Assembly: GCA_027010005.1 (NCBI GenBank)
Contig: JALVCM010000261.1
Location: forward strand, 1-10,555
Reading direction: 5' to 3'
From: Thiohalobacter sp.
GTDB taxonomy: Bacteria; Pseudomonadota; Gammaproteobacteria; DSM-19610
DNA length: 10,555 bases
Position 1 is the stretch's first letter; each line of letters begins with the position of its first letter. Both the position numbers and the translations under genes were made by a program. The notes beneath the pieces were generated by a model. It searched no databases, was not told the origin of the DNA, and was given only the letters and a program-made list of their open reading frames with translations. Below are positions 1 to 6,835 of the stretch, piece by piece.

Positions 1-1476
1 ACGGTCCTGATGACACCGCAGGACAATCTTGCCCTGGCCCAGGTACTGCGTTCTCCCCTGTTTTCGCTCGACGAGTCGGTATTGTGTGATCTGTCCCGGC
101 CTGTCGGCGGGGTATGGCTCGAACGTCTCGTCGCACTGGCCGACCAGGCTGACACGGCACCCGCCATCCAGCACGCCGCCCGGCTGCTGAGCCGGTGGTG
201 TGCACTGGCCGGACGTATCCCGATACACGATTTACTGGAACAGATATTCCACCAGGCCAATGTCATCAAACGTTACCGTGCCGCGGTACCTGCTACCCAG
301 GCGGCCCAGGTCGGGGCCAACCTGGGCCGCTTTGTGGAACTGGCGCTGGAAGTCGACAGTGGACGTTATCCCACGCTACCCCGTTTCCTCGAACGGGTGA
401 AACGCCTGCGCGGGCTGGACCGGGAAGGCCTGAGCAAGGCAACGCCCGATGCCGGGCAACAGCGTGTCAACCTGCTCACCATTCACGCCTCAAAGGGACT
501 GGAAGCCCCGGTTGTTTTCCTGTGTGACACCAGCAGCCAGGGCAGCCCCTCCGGCCTGACCACGCTGGTACGATGGCCGGCCGGTTCGGATCGCCCTACG
601 GATTTTCTGCTGCCCGGCAATGCGTCGCAACGCGACAGCTTTAGCGAGACGCGTCTCCAGCTGGAGCGTGCCGAAGAGGCGCGGGAGTCTGCCAACCTGT
701 TATATGTCGCACTGACCCGGGCAAGAAACATGCTGGTGATTTCCGGCTGCCAGCCGTCGCGTGGTGACCAGCTCGGCTGGTATGGCCAGATCAGCAAAGC
801 CCTGTGTGGCACGGAGCAACCGGACAGCGTCTGGCGACACAGCTTTGGCGAACCGTCCATAAAGCCTTCAGTGTCCGTGCAACCGGAAACTGTGCCCGCT
901 GTCGATCCACGCCTGCAACAGCCGATCCACAGCGGACGCCTGTGGCGGGAAATCGCACCCAGCCACAGCACGGACGACCAGGTAATGGCATCGGGTGACG
1001 GGCAGGGAAAGCGGCGCGGTATTATCATTCATCGCCTGTTACAGCTGACAGCCAACCGGAAAACCATCGACGATGAAGTTATCGCGCGCATTGCAAAAGA
1101 ACAGGGTATGCGGCCCGACGACAGCCTGCTGGAAAGCTGTCGCAATGAAGTACAGGCCCTGTTTGACGAACAATCACTTGGATGGATATTTGCACAGGAC
1201 ACCCGCCAGTGGAACGAGGTCCCGGTACAATACAGGAAGCATAATCGCACAATATACGGCATTATCGATCGCCTGCTGGTCACAGATACGACGGTTCACC
1301 TGATCGACTACAAGTCACACCGCATCAGCGATACAAAACAACTTGCCTCACTGGTTGAACACTACCGGCCACAACTGGCACTGTACCACGAAGCCGCAGA
1401 ACGCCTGTGGCCGCAACACCAGATCTGTTGTTACCTGCTGTTCACACATACAGCAACGCTGGAAGTTGTCGAGTAA
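1..1476 (+). CDS. addA: AddA-type helicase-nuclease, C-terminal part (5' end outside window)
   Basis: This is the C-terminal portion of a UvrD/RecB-superfamily helicase fused to a nuclease; such enzymes process double-strand DNA ends for RecA-dependent repair. The frame is open from base 1, and the ATG at 10 lies inside the helicase domain, so the real start is upstream. Visible parts are the helicase 2A region beginning around LRSPLFSL, motif V (TIHASKGLE, about 478-504) and motif VI (LLYVALTRAR, about 697-726). A RecB/Cas4-like PD-(D/E)XK nuclease follows, with a motif His at 1030-1032, GIID with its Asp at 1267-1269, and D-Y-K with Asp at 1306-1308 and Lys at 1312-1314. A final Q..LY element sits near 1372-1386. 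All nuclease motifs look intact. Family knowledge pairs AddA with AddB, usually encoded next to it, but no addB is visible here. A RecB-like or other UvrD-nuclease fusion is the alternative. The gene ends 5 bases from the converging kinase gene. Confidence 0.88.
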   Translation, partial: TVLMTPQDNLALAQVLRSPLFSLDESVLCDLSRPVGGVWLERLVALADQADTAPAIQHAARLLSRWCALAGRIPIHDLLEQIFHQANVIKRYRAAVPATQAAQVGANLGRFVELALEVDSGRYPTLPRFLERVKRLRGLDREGLSKATPDAGQQRVNLLTIHASKGLEAPVVFLCDTSSQGSPSGLTTLVRWPAGSDRPTDFLLPGNASQRDSFSETRLQLERAEEARESANLLYVALTRARNMLVISGCQPSRGDQLGWYGQISKALCGTEQPDSVWRHSFGEPSIKPSVSVQPETVPAVDPRLQQPIHSGRLWREIAPSHSTDDQVMASGDGQGKRRGIIIHRLLQLTANRKTIDDEVIARIAKEQGMRPDDSLLESCRNEVQALFDEQSLGWIFAQDTRQWNEVPVQYRKHNRTIYGIIDRLLVTDTTVHLIDYKSHRISDTKQLASLVEHYRPQLALYHEAAERLWPQHQICCYLLFTHTATLEVVE

Positions 1477-1481
1477 TACAC

Positions 1482-2957
1482 TCAGGACACCATAGCACTT
1501 GCCTGCAACGAAAACTCGAAACGCGCACCCTGACCCGGCTCGCTGCTGACACGGATCACACCGCCATGCAGCCGTATAATGTGTCTTGCAATCGCCAGCC
1601 CCAGTCCGGCGTGGTGCCCGCTTCGCGCACGGTTGTCACCCCGGTAAAAGCGCTCGAATATTTTCGGGATATCTTCTTGCGGAATTCCACTGCCGGTATC
1701 CTCGACCTGTATTCGTACACCGGCATCATCCTGATGCAATGAAACGGTGATACACCCCCCCTGCGGCGTGTGTTGCAGGGCATTCGCAATCAGGTTGACC
1801 AGCACCCTTTCGATGAGCGCGATATCACCCTCGACAAACGGCAGATTGTTCCCGCAATCGAGCGTCAGCTGAATGTCCTTCTGCTGCGCCTGCAACTGGA
1901 ACTTCTGGATGACATCCTGCGCCAGTTCGGCGGCGGCAAAGGGTTCAGTTTCCACGACTGAGTCGGTTGCATCGAGTTTTGCCAGTTCAAACAGTTCATC
2001 CACCAGCCGGGTCAGTCGCTGGCTGTGCTGCAGGGCAATGCGCAGATAATCGGAACGCGTCTCTGTATCAAATGCCTCTGCCTTGATATGCAGGGTTTCG
2101 ATATACCCGTGCAACGCCGCCAGCGGGGTACGCAGGTCGTGTGATACATTGGCCACCAGTTCACGACGCAGGCTGTCCTGTTTTTTGAGCGCCTCGATCT
2201 GTTCCTGGATGCGTTCTGCCATGCGGTTAAATGTTTTACCCAGTGACTCGATCTCGTCACCGCGTGAAAGCTCCACCGGCCAACGCACGGGCTCTTCAAA
2301 ATCACTCTCACTGAAGCGTTGCATCAGGCCCGCCAGCCGGTTGAGACGACGGGTAAGCAGGCGGAATACCACCAGCCCGAACAGGAGGCCGACGACCAGG
2401 CTGGCGAGCAGTGCGGCACCCGACAACTGCAACAGGAAATTATTCTGGAACAGTTCCTCGAGGCGTTCATATTCCTGCCCGCGCAGGACAACATACAGAT
2501 AGGCGGGTGTACCATCGTCCATCATCAGGCGGGCGGCTGAAAAAACCTTGCGCTTTTCATAACTGCGCGGGTCATCGCCCAGTAGCGGGAATTGCCTGCC
2601 TGCAAAAAACTGTTCCAGTGGTTCGAGATCGACGCGTTCCCGCTTCACCTGGCCCGGGTCTGCGGAATAGGAAAGAATGCGGCCGGACCTGTCGAGCAGG
2701 TATATCTCGATGTCCGGGTTGACCATCATGTAGTGGTTGAAGGTTTCCTTGAGTGCCTGCTGGTCCAGCATGCCGTCCTTCAGCAGGTTGCGGCCGATCA
2801 CCAGCTTGCTGGCAAGGTCCCGGTTCAGGCTCTGAACAAATTCCTGCTGATAATGCCGCGTCATGCTGGTACTGAGCAGCACATACAGCAGGCCTATGCC
2901 AGCCAGCAACAACATAAGGGACAGGGCCAGGCGGGAGAACAGGGTACGTGGAAGCAT
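1482..2957 (-). CDS. Membrane sensor histidine kinase with periplasmic sensor and HAMP domain
   Basis: This 491-residue protein is an inner-membrane sensor kinase that should phosphorylate the response regulator encoded just upstream. It has a first membrane segment at about residues 8-30 and a predicted periplasmic region at about 32-173, which contains an IYLLDRSGRILS stretch reminiscent of Cache/PAS-like sensors. A second membrane segment spans about 174-200, followed by HAMP (about 200-252). The HisKA H-box is VSHDLRTP with phospho-acceptor His273. The ATPase domain has its N-box around VLVNLIANALQH (385-396), G1 at DTGSGIP (420-426) and G2 at GLGLA (451-455). All catalytic boxes are present. 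The ATG shares one base with the regulator's stop (TGATG) and has no clear Shine-Dalgarno sequence, so translation is probably coupled. There is no cytoplasmic PAS domain as in proteobacterial PhoR, so a PhoR label is not supported. The signal sensed is unknown. Confidence 0.93.
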   Translation of the reverse strand: MLPRTLFSRLALSLMLLLAGIGLLYVLLSTSMTRHYQQEFVQSLNRDLASKLVIGRNLLKDGMLDQQALKETFNHYMMVNPDIEIYLLDRSGRILSYSADPGQVKRERVDLEPLEQFFAGRQFPLLGDDPRSYEKRKVFSAARLMMDDGTPAYLYVVLRGQEYERLEELFQNNFLLQLSGAALLASLVVGLLFGLVVFRLLTRRLNRLAGLMQRFSESDFEEPVRWPVELSRGDEIESLGKTFNRMAERIQEQIEALKKQDSLRRELVANVSHDLRTPLAALHGYIETLHIKAEAFDTETRSDYLRIALQHSQRLTRLVDELFELAKLDATDSVVETEPFAAAELAQDVIQKFQLQAQQKDIQLTLDCGNNLPFVEGDIALIERVLVNLIANALQHTPQGGCITVSLHQDDAGVRIQVEDTGSGIPQEDIPKIFERFYRGDNRARSGHHAGLGLAIARHIIRLHGGVIRVSSEPGQGARFEFSLQASAMVS

Positions 2958-3661
2958 CAGTTCAATGCTTCACTGAAGCGGTAACCGACACCCCACACCG
3001 TGAGGATATAACGCGGCTCGGCGGGGTTCTCCTCGATCTTGGCACGCAACCGGTTTATGTGGGAGTTTACCGTGTGTTCGTAGCCTTCATAGTGGTAACC
3101 CCACACCTTCTCGAGCAACTGCATCCGTGAGAACACCTGGCCCGGATGGCTGGCAAAATGTAGCAACAGGTCAAACTCGCGCGCTGTCAGTACGACTTCC
3201 CTGCCGGACACCCTGACCTGTCGCCTTGCCGTATCAATATGGATATCACCCGCCTCGACCGGGGCAAGCGTTCCGTTACCCTGTTCCCCGTGTGCCTCGA
3301 TACGGCGGAACTGTGCCTTGATCCGTGCCATGAGCTCCGGGAAACTGAAAGGCTTGGTGATGTAATCATCGGCACCGGTCTCAAGACCCGCGACACGATC
3401 CTGCTCGTCGGTTCTCGAGGTCAGCATCAGTATCGGTACGCGGGATGAGCGGGTGCGCAATTGCCGGCAGACCTCAAGCCCGTCGATATCCGGCAGCATG
3501 ATATCCAGCACCACCAGCTGGTAACTGTTTTCCCGGAACAGTTCCAGTGCAGTCTGCCCGTCACCGGCAATGTCTGCCTCACAACCCAGGTCACGAACGT
3601 GAAACCGGATCAGCTGTGCAATGTCAGCATTGTCTTCCACGATAAGCAATCGGTAAGCCAT
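2957..3661 (-). CDS. OmpR/PhoB-family response regulator
   Basis: This 234-residue DNA-binding response regulator is the cognate partner of the overlapping kinase gene. The receiver domain covers about residues 1-120, with acidic residues Glu9 and Asp10, phospho-acceptor Asp53 (VVLDIMLPD), Thr81 and Lys103 (TKPF). A winged-helix Trans_Reg_C domain covers about 138-230, with a recognition helix around HTVNSHINRLRAKI and the closing wing VWGVGYRF. The family binds tandem direct repeats with about 11-base spacing as dimers. The ATG at 3661 follows a perfect TATAAT by about 30 bases and has only a weak ribosome-binding site. The spondin gene lies 110 bases upstream behind a terminator. A four-repeat array suited to this class of regulator lies in front of that spondin gene. 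Family and domains are certain, but the specific regulon cannot be named from sequence alone. Confidence 0.94.
   Translation of the reverse strand: MAYRLLIVEDNADIAQLIRFHVRDLGCEADIAGDGQTALELFRENSYQLVVLDIMLPDIDGLEVCRQLRTRSSRVPILMLTSRTDEQDRVAGLETGADDYITKPFSFPELMARIKAQFRRIEAHGEQGNGTLAPVEAGDIHIDTARRQVRVSGREVVLTAREFDLLLHFASHPGQVFSRMQLLEKVWGYHYEGYEHTVNSHINRLRAKIEENPAEPRYILTVWGVGYRFSEALN
2967..2979 (-). other. Small palindrome at the regulator/kinase junction
   Basis: GCTTCA and TGAAGC form perfect 6-base arms around a single central base. In the minus-strand transcript this could fold as a 5-bp stem with a 3-base loop, ending about 9 bases before the kinase ATG. It lies within the last codons of the regulator gene. 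It might tune reinitiation at the kinase start, but it is short and may be chance coding sequence. Confidence 0.3.
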
Positions 3662-3693
3662 GTAGTGAAATACTCAAAACCCGGGATGTTGTC

Positions 3694-3699
3694 ATTATA
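3694..3699 (-). promoter_or_regulatory. -10 box (TATAAT) of the regulator-kinase operon
   Basis: A perfect TATAAT lies on the minus strand, 32 bases before the regulator ATG. No good TTGACA-like hexamer is found 16-18 bases further upstream, since that position falls at the base of the spondin terminator and its T-rich tail. The promoter is therefore either weak or activator-assisted. The predicted transcription start is around 3687, giving a leader of roughly 25 bases. Confidence 0.5.
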
Positions 3700-3706
3700 G
3701 CCACAG

Positions 3707-3743
3707 CAGGAAAAGAAAGGCTCCCGGCCATGTCGGGAGCCTT
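3707..3743 (-). terminator. Rho-independent terminator of the spondin gene
   Basis: A perfect 10-bp inverted repeat (arms 3717-3726 and 3734-3743, AAGGCTCCCG against CGGGAGCCTT) encloses a 7-base loop. On the minus strand it is followed by TTTCTTTTCC, a T-rich tail. It begins 28 bases after the spondin stop codon and ends just before the promoter of the response-regulator operon. This is the clearest terminator in the window. Confidence 0.88.
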
Positions 3744-3771
3744 GCCGGAAAACAGCCGTCAGACCTGAAAT

Positions 3772-4470
3772 CTATCGAACGGTAACCACGACCTTTGCCA
3801 CCGGGTTCAACCAGTGGTGGACCGCAGCGTTCAGATCACTGACACCGCCGTTCAGATCCATATCACCCAATACACCGCGGTGTATGTGTACCACTGAATT
3901 CTGCTCGCTGTCAGTCACACCCGTTGCTCCACTGCCACTGTTGCCACCCGGGTCAGCCGGGATACCGGGCACCCCGGGCGCACCACCACCATTGATGATT
4001 TCGTTATTGGCTTCGGTACCGGCATCGTATCCATTGATGTAATAGGTGTAGCTTCCCCGATGTTTGGGGATACGCTGTGCATCCAGCCCCATGAACCCGT
4101 CGTTGGTCGGCAGTAACATGGCGACTATCGACAGGTAACGGTTCCGTTTGTTTGTCTCCAGGTAAGCGGTCGCTGTTTCACCCGGGCCCAGCAAGCCTTC
4201 TGCCGGGTTGGCCACGATATGAGCACCGGCCGACTCCAGGTCTGCGACCAGGCCGGAGATATCGCCCCCTTCCGCCATTGCCTGCAAACTGGCCGAGGCC
4301 GGTTCGCCGGCCTCGAACAGGTCTGTCTTCCGGTTATGCGCTGAAACCAGCAGCGGGGTGTAATAGATACCGTTGGTGAGATTGGTGATTTCAACGGTCA
4401 GTTCATGTGCCTGTGCCGTCGCACTGAGCCCCCCGGCCAGCACCAGGCCTGCGATCAGTTTTTTCATCAT
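3772..4470 (-). CDS. Secreted spondin-domain protein
   Basis: This 232-residue exported protein carries a spondin_N domain, the fold known from animal F-spondin and from uncharacterised bacterial secreted proteins. The chosen start is the first of two tandem ATGs (4470 and 4467), preceded by AAGGAG at a 6-base spacing. The frame stays open upstream but lacks a ribosome-binding site there. A signal peptide (residues 1-21) has a KK n-region, a hydrophobic core and an AQA cleavage site before HELTVEITNLT. Domain hallmarks are NGIYYTPLLVSAH, LFEAGEPAS, PTNDGFMGLD (121-130), YDAGTEANNE (148-157) and VHIHRG (194-199), followed by a C-terminal strand PVAKVVVTV. A Gly/Pro-rich low-complexity segment interrupts the domain at about 160-184. 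No membrane anchor or sorting motif is seen, so the product is periplasmic or released. It has its own terminator and a repeat-rich promoter region. Its molecular function is unknown. Confidence 0.88.
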   Translation of the reverse strand: MMKKLIAGLVLAGGLSATAQAHELTVEITNLTNGIYYTPLLVSAHNRKTDLFEAGEPASASLQAMAEGGDISGLVADLESAGAHIVANPAEGLLGPGETATAYLETNKRNRYLSIVAMLLPTNDGFMGLDAQRIPKHRGSYTYYINGYDAGTEANNEIINGGGAPGVPGIPADPGGNSGSGATGVTDSEQNSVVHIHRGVLGDMDLNGGVSDLNAAVHHWLNPVAKVVVTVR

Positions 4471-4475
4471 GACGT

Positions 4476-4481
4476 GCTCCT
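4476..4481 (-). promoter_or_regulatory. Ribosome-binding site fixing the spondin start
   Basis: AAGGAG on the minus strand lies 6 bases before the first of the two consecutive ATG codons. It places the start at 4470 and so gives a clean signal peptide. A longer reading from 4554 would add 28 arginine-rich residues in front of the signal peptide. Confidence 0.75.
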
Positions 4482-4518
4482 TGTGGATTTGTCTGTTGCG
4501 GAATGATCTCCGGGATAC

Positions 4519-4524
4519 GTTGTA
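4519..4524 (-). promoter_or_regulatory. Possible -10 box of the spondin gene
   Basis: TACAAC on the minus strand matches the -10 consensus at 4 of 6 positions. It starts 8 bases after the end of the phased repeat array, close to the distance between a Pho-type box and the -10 in activator-dependent promoters. There is no TTGACA-like -35; the repeats would occupy that position. The leader would be roughly 40 bases. Placement is tentative. Confidence 0.35.
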
Positions 4525-4532
4525 CCGACCGG

Positions 4533-4572
4533 AGTTCACGCGCCTGTCACGCAAATCTCACAATTCTGTCAC
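4533..4572 (-). promoter_or_regulatory. Four-unit, 11-base-phased direct-repeat operator upstream of the spondin gene
   Basis: Read on the plus strand, four heptamers occur at exactly 11-base spacing: AGTTCAC (4533-4539), CTGTCAC (4544-4550), ATCTCAC (4555-4561) and CTGTCAC (4566-4572). Each pair is separated by 4 bases (GCGC, GCAA, AATT). All four end in TCAC, and units two and four are identical. On the coding strand each unit begins with GTGA. Known biology: OmpR/PhoB-type regulators bind heptamer repeats with 4-base spacers, and CTGTCAC resembles the E. coli Pho-box half-site. Here, however, the heptamer is in the opposite orientation to the gene from the usual Pho box. The array lies 63-102 bases before the spondin ATG. 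The inferred ligand is the response regulator encoded downstream; another family member such as PhoB is possible. Confidence 0.55.
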
Positions 4573-4603
4573 GATCATTATTTATCTGCTGCCTGCAGCC
4601 CCG

Positions 4604-5998
4604 TCAGCCTTCACACTGGAACAGGTGTTTGCTACGGATAATGTCCGCCACGGCATCCGGCACCATATCGACCCAGCCGGCATCGCCCTGGCGGATCTTT
4701 TCCAGTACCGCGTGTGAAAAGATGGCCAGGTATTCACGACGGATATCCGTGAGCTCACGGATATAGCCGTTTTCCAGCAGGTGCCGGTACAGGTGCACCA
4801 GGTGGGCCGGTATATCCAGGTTGTGCACGGTCACCAGGTCGCCGCTCTTGCCAAGTGCCGGGCCGACATACAGCCTGAGATCATTCCTGAACATTCGACC
4901 GAACGATTCCAGGATGCCACCCTCCAGGCTTTGGTAATACTTTTCATCGAAAACCTGCTGCAGTGTCGGCACGCCAAGCACCACACCAACCGGTTGCCGT
5001 GTATAACGGAACAGGTATTCTGCCAGCCGGTAAAATGCACCACAGTCTGAAATCATCACGTGCTTGCCCAGCGCACAGAGAATATCTGCGCGATGCAGGT
5101 AATCCTCCACATCGATTTCTTCACCCTCCACCAGGTTATGCAGGGTCATCTCACTCAGCACGATGACATCGTCAGGGTTGACATCAGGCTCCTTGCAAAA
5201 TGCTGCATGGGCACTGTCGAGAAGATTCATATTGAGGTGTGTTGGCGGGCGAAAACGACTGCGTTCCACCAGAACGGCTTTTTTATATAGTGCATCGGCT
5301 GGCTGGACCACCTTGCCGTCGGCCTGGAACATGGCCGCACTGGACAGGCCGTACTGCACCAGCCGCAATGCCATCAGGCGATTATCAATACCCGCAAAGG
5401 CAGGACCACTGAAATCGATCATGTCGATTTCCAGTAACTCGTGAGAAAGCTGGTCGAGCAGTGACCTGATCAGGGCTTCGGGCGTTTCGTGCAGGTAGAG
5501 CGCACCGTAAATCAGGTTGACGCCGAGGATGCCGAGTGTTTCCTGGTCTTGCAGACTTTCCTGTCCGCGCAGGCAGACATGTACATCAATCTGCGAGGCT
5601 TCCTCACCGGGTTGCGTCTGGAAACGAATGCCAAGCCAGCCGTGTCCCGCCTGCTGGCGGACATAACTGTGTGTGGCAACGGTATTGGCAAATGCAAAGA
5701 ACGCGCTGGTATCACCACGCTTCTCCTGCAGACGTTCATTGACCAGACGGTATTCGTGTTGCAGCATGGCCTGCAGGCGTTCGCGGCTGACATAGCGCTT
5801 GCAACTGCCATAGATGGAATCGCTGAATGTCATGTCATAGGCCGACATGGCCTTGGCAATGGTCCCCGCCGCCCCGCCGACCTGGAAGAACCAGCGTGCA
5901 GTTTCCTGCCCGGCACCGATTTCTGCAATGGTGCCGTATTTCCCGTCGTCCAGATTAATAGACCGTGCCTTGCGGTGGGTATCCAGCGTGGATTCCAT
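4604..5998 (-). CDS. Conserved protein of unknown function
   Basis: This 464-residue protein has no signal peptide and no obvious membrane segment, so it is probably cytoplasmic. I do not recognise a characterised function. The N-terminus (about 16-64) is striking: KYGTIAEIGAGQE, then ARWFFQVGGAAGTIAKAM and SAYDMTFSDSIYG, rich in Gly and likely to be the family signature. From memory, homologues with this signature in other bacteria carry automatic names such as TonB-dependent receptor or nicotinate-nucleotide adenylyltransferase. Nothing here supports either name: there is no beta-barrel or export signal, and no HxGH nucleotidyltransferase motif. The ATG at 5998 is preferred because AGGGAG lies 5 bases upstream; a TTG at 6016 would add only six residues. 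It lies 32 bases after the dsbC stop, so it is probably cotranscribed with xerD and dsbC, in the place where E. coli has recJ. Confidence 0.85.
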   Translation of the reverse strand: MESTLDTHRKARSINLDDGKYGTIAEIGAGQETARWFFQVGGAAGTIAKAMSAYDMTFSDSIYGSCKRYVSRERLQAMLQHEYRLVNERLQEKRGDTSAFFAFANTVATHSYVRQQAGHGWLGIRFQTQPGEEASQIDVHVCLRGQESLQDQETLGILGVNLIYGALYLHETPEALIRSLLDQLSHELLEIDMIDFSGPAFAGIDNRLMALRLVQYGLSSAAMFQADGKVVQPADALYKKAVLVERSRFRPPTHLNMNLLDSAHAAFCKEPDVNPDDVIVLSEMTLHNLVEGEEIDVEDYLHRADILCALGKHVMISDCGAFYRLAEYLFRYTRQPVGVVLGVPTLQQVFDEKYYQSLEGGILESFGRMFRNDLRLYVGPALGKSGDLVTVHNLDIPAHLVHLYRHLLENGYIRELTDIRREYLAIFSHAVLEKIRQGDAGWVDMVPDAVADIIRSKHLFQCEG

Positions 5999-6030
5999 CT
6001 TCACTCCCTGAATCAAGTGTATGCTGCGGG

Positions 6031-6759
6031 CTAGTTGATACTCCCGACCTTCATCTGGTCGAGCATCCTGGCCATCTGGTCCGGTGCCACATAGCCCGGT
6101 ACTGACTTGCCGTTCTCGAACAGGATGTAAGGTGTCCCGCGCAGGCCCAGCTGTTCAGCCAGGCGCATGTGCTCATCGACCGGGTTACTACAGGTCTTTT
6201 TCGGCACCGGGCGGCGATTCTTTGAATCTGTCAGCGCCTGCTTGCGGTCATCCGCGCACCAGACCGAAACCGCCTTGTCATAAGAGGGTGTGTGTGCACC
6301 GGCGCGGGGGAAGAACAGGTAACGTATCTCGATCCCCCTGGCCAGGTAGTCATCGATCTGGCTGTGCAGCTTGCGGCAGTAGCCGCAGTCGATATCCGTG
6401 AACACGGTAACAACGTGTTTTACTTTTTTCGGCCTGAAGATGATCATCTTGCTCTCATCGAGAGAATCGACAAGTTGTTTCCTGAGGCTGGCCCGCCGGC
6501 CCTCGGTCAGGCTGGTCCGGGTGCTGAAATCAATGAGATCACCCTGCAACAGGTAACGGCCATCGCTGCTGACATAAACCACCTGGGTCCCGATCACGAC
6601 TTCATAGAGCCCCGGGACGGGTGTTGTCTCGACGGAAGTTACGCCGGCACCGGCCAGGGTGGCACGGATGGCCGCCTTGTCAGCTGCCTCGTCAGCACTG
6701 ACGAACGGGGAAAAGCACAGAATCATCAGTGCGATAAGGGCTGTTTTTACTGGATTCAC
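6031..6759 (-). CDS. dsbC: Periplasmic thiol:disulfide interchange protein DsbC
   Basis: This is a periplasmic disulfide isomerase that reshuffles wrong disulfides in exported proteins and is kept reduced by DsbD. With a GTG start at 6759 it has 242 residues, beginning with an ordinary signal peptide (NPVKTALIALMILCFSPFVSA) before DEAADKAAI. An N-terminal DsbC/G dimerisation domain follows, up to the linker around IIFRPKKVKH. The thioredoxin-fold domain then shows the active site CGYC in DIDCGYCRKLH (about 6376-6387), a second cysteine pair (WCADD and KKTCSNP, as in E. coli DsbC) and the cis-Pro loop RGTPYILFENG. The start is uncertain: an ATG at 6831, 12 bases after xerD, would add 24 uncharged-looking residues before the signal peptide, and neither start has a strong ribosome-binding site. 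The xerD-dsbC order matches E. coli. DsbG is less likely given the CGYC motif and this context. Confidence 0.92.
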   Translation of the reverse strand: MNPVKTALIALMILCFSPFVSADEAADKAAIRATLAGAGVTSVETTPVPGLYEVVIGTQVVYVSSDGRYLLQGDLIDFSTRTSLTEGRRASLRKQLVDSLDESKMIIFRPKKVKHVVTVFTDIDCGYCRKLHSQIDDYLARGIEIRYLFFPRAGAHTPSYDKAVSVWCADDRKQALTDSKNRRPVPKKTCSNPVDEHMRLAEQLGLRGTPYILFENGKSVPGYVAPDQMARMLDQMKVGSIN

Positions 6760-6835
6760 AATAGCTTGGCCTGTCAATTTATAAGAATCGGTGCCGGGAT
6801 TGGACAGTGATTCCGTGTCTGGGTTCAGCATTCTA

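Noticed and set aside
483..1028. A 181-codon minus-strand open frame inside the AddA gene.
   Set aside because: It is antisense to an intact helicase with clear motifs, is rich in Arg, Ser and Trp as expected from an antisense reading, and has no recognisable domain.
1467..1489. Short interrupted stem (TGTC-GAGT with ACTC-AG-GACA) at the converging addA and kinase stops, a possible bidirectional terminator.
   Set aside because: The stem has a bulge, is AT-weak and has no T-rich tail on either strand; it overlaps both coding ends and could be chance.
1482..3661. Naming the two-component pair PhoB-PhoR because of the Pho-box-like heptamers nearby.
   Set aside because: The kinase has a large periplasmic domain and no cytoplasmic PAS domain, unlike proteobacterial PhoR, and no phosphate genes are adjacent.
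4594..4598. Possible terminator after the unknown gene, from a GCTGC/GCAGC pair near 4587-4598.
   Set aside because: The stem is 5 bp with a 2-base loop and is followed by mixed AT sequence rather than a T tract, so it is not a credible intrinsic terminator.
4604..5998. Calling the unknown gene a TonB-dependent receptor or an NMN/NaMN adenylyltransferase.
   Set aside because: There is no signal peptide, plug or barrel pattern, and no HxGH or ISSTxxR nucleotidyltransferase motif in the translation.
5489..6034. A 181-codon plus-strand open frame opposite the unknown conserved gene.
   Set aside because: The minus-strand frame has a ribosome-binding site, operon spacing and a coherent protein; this frame is its antisense shadow with no domain.
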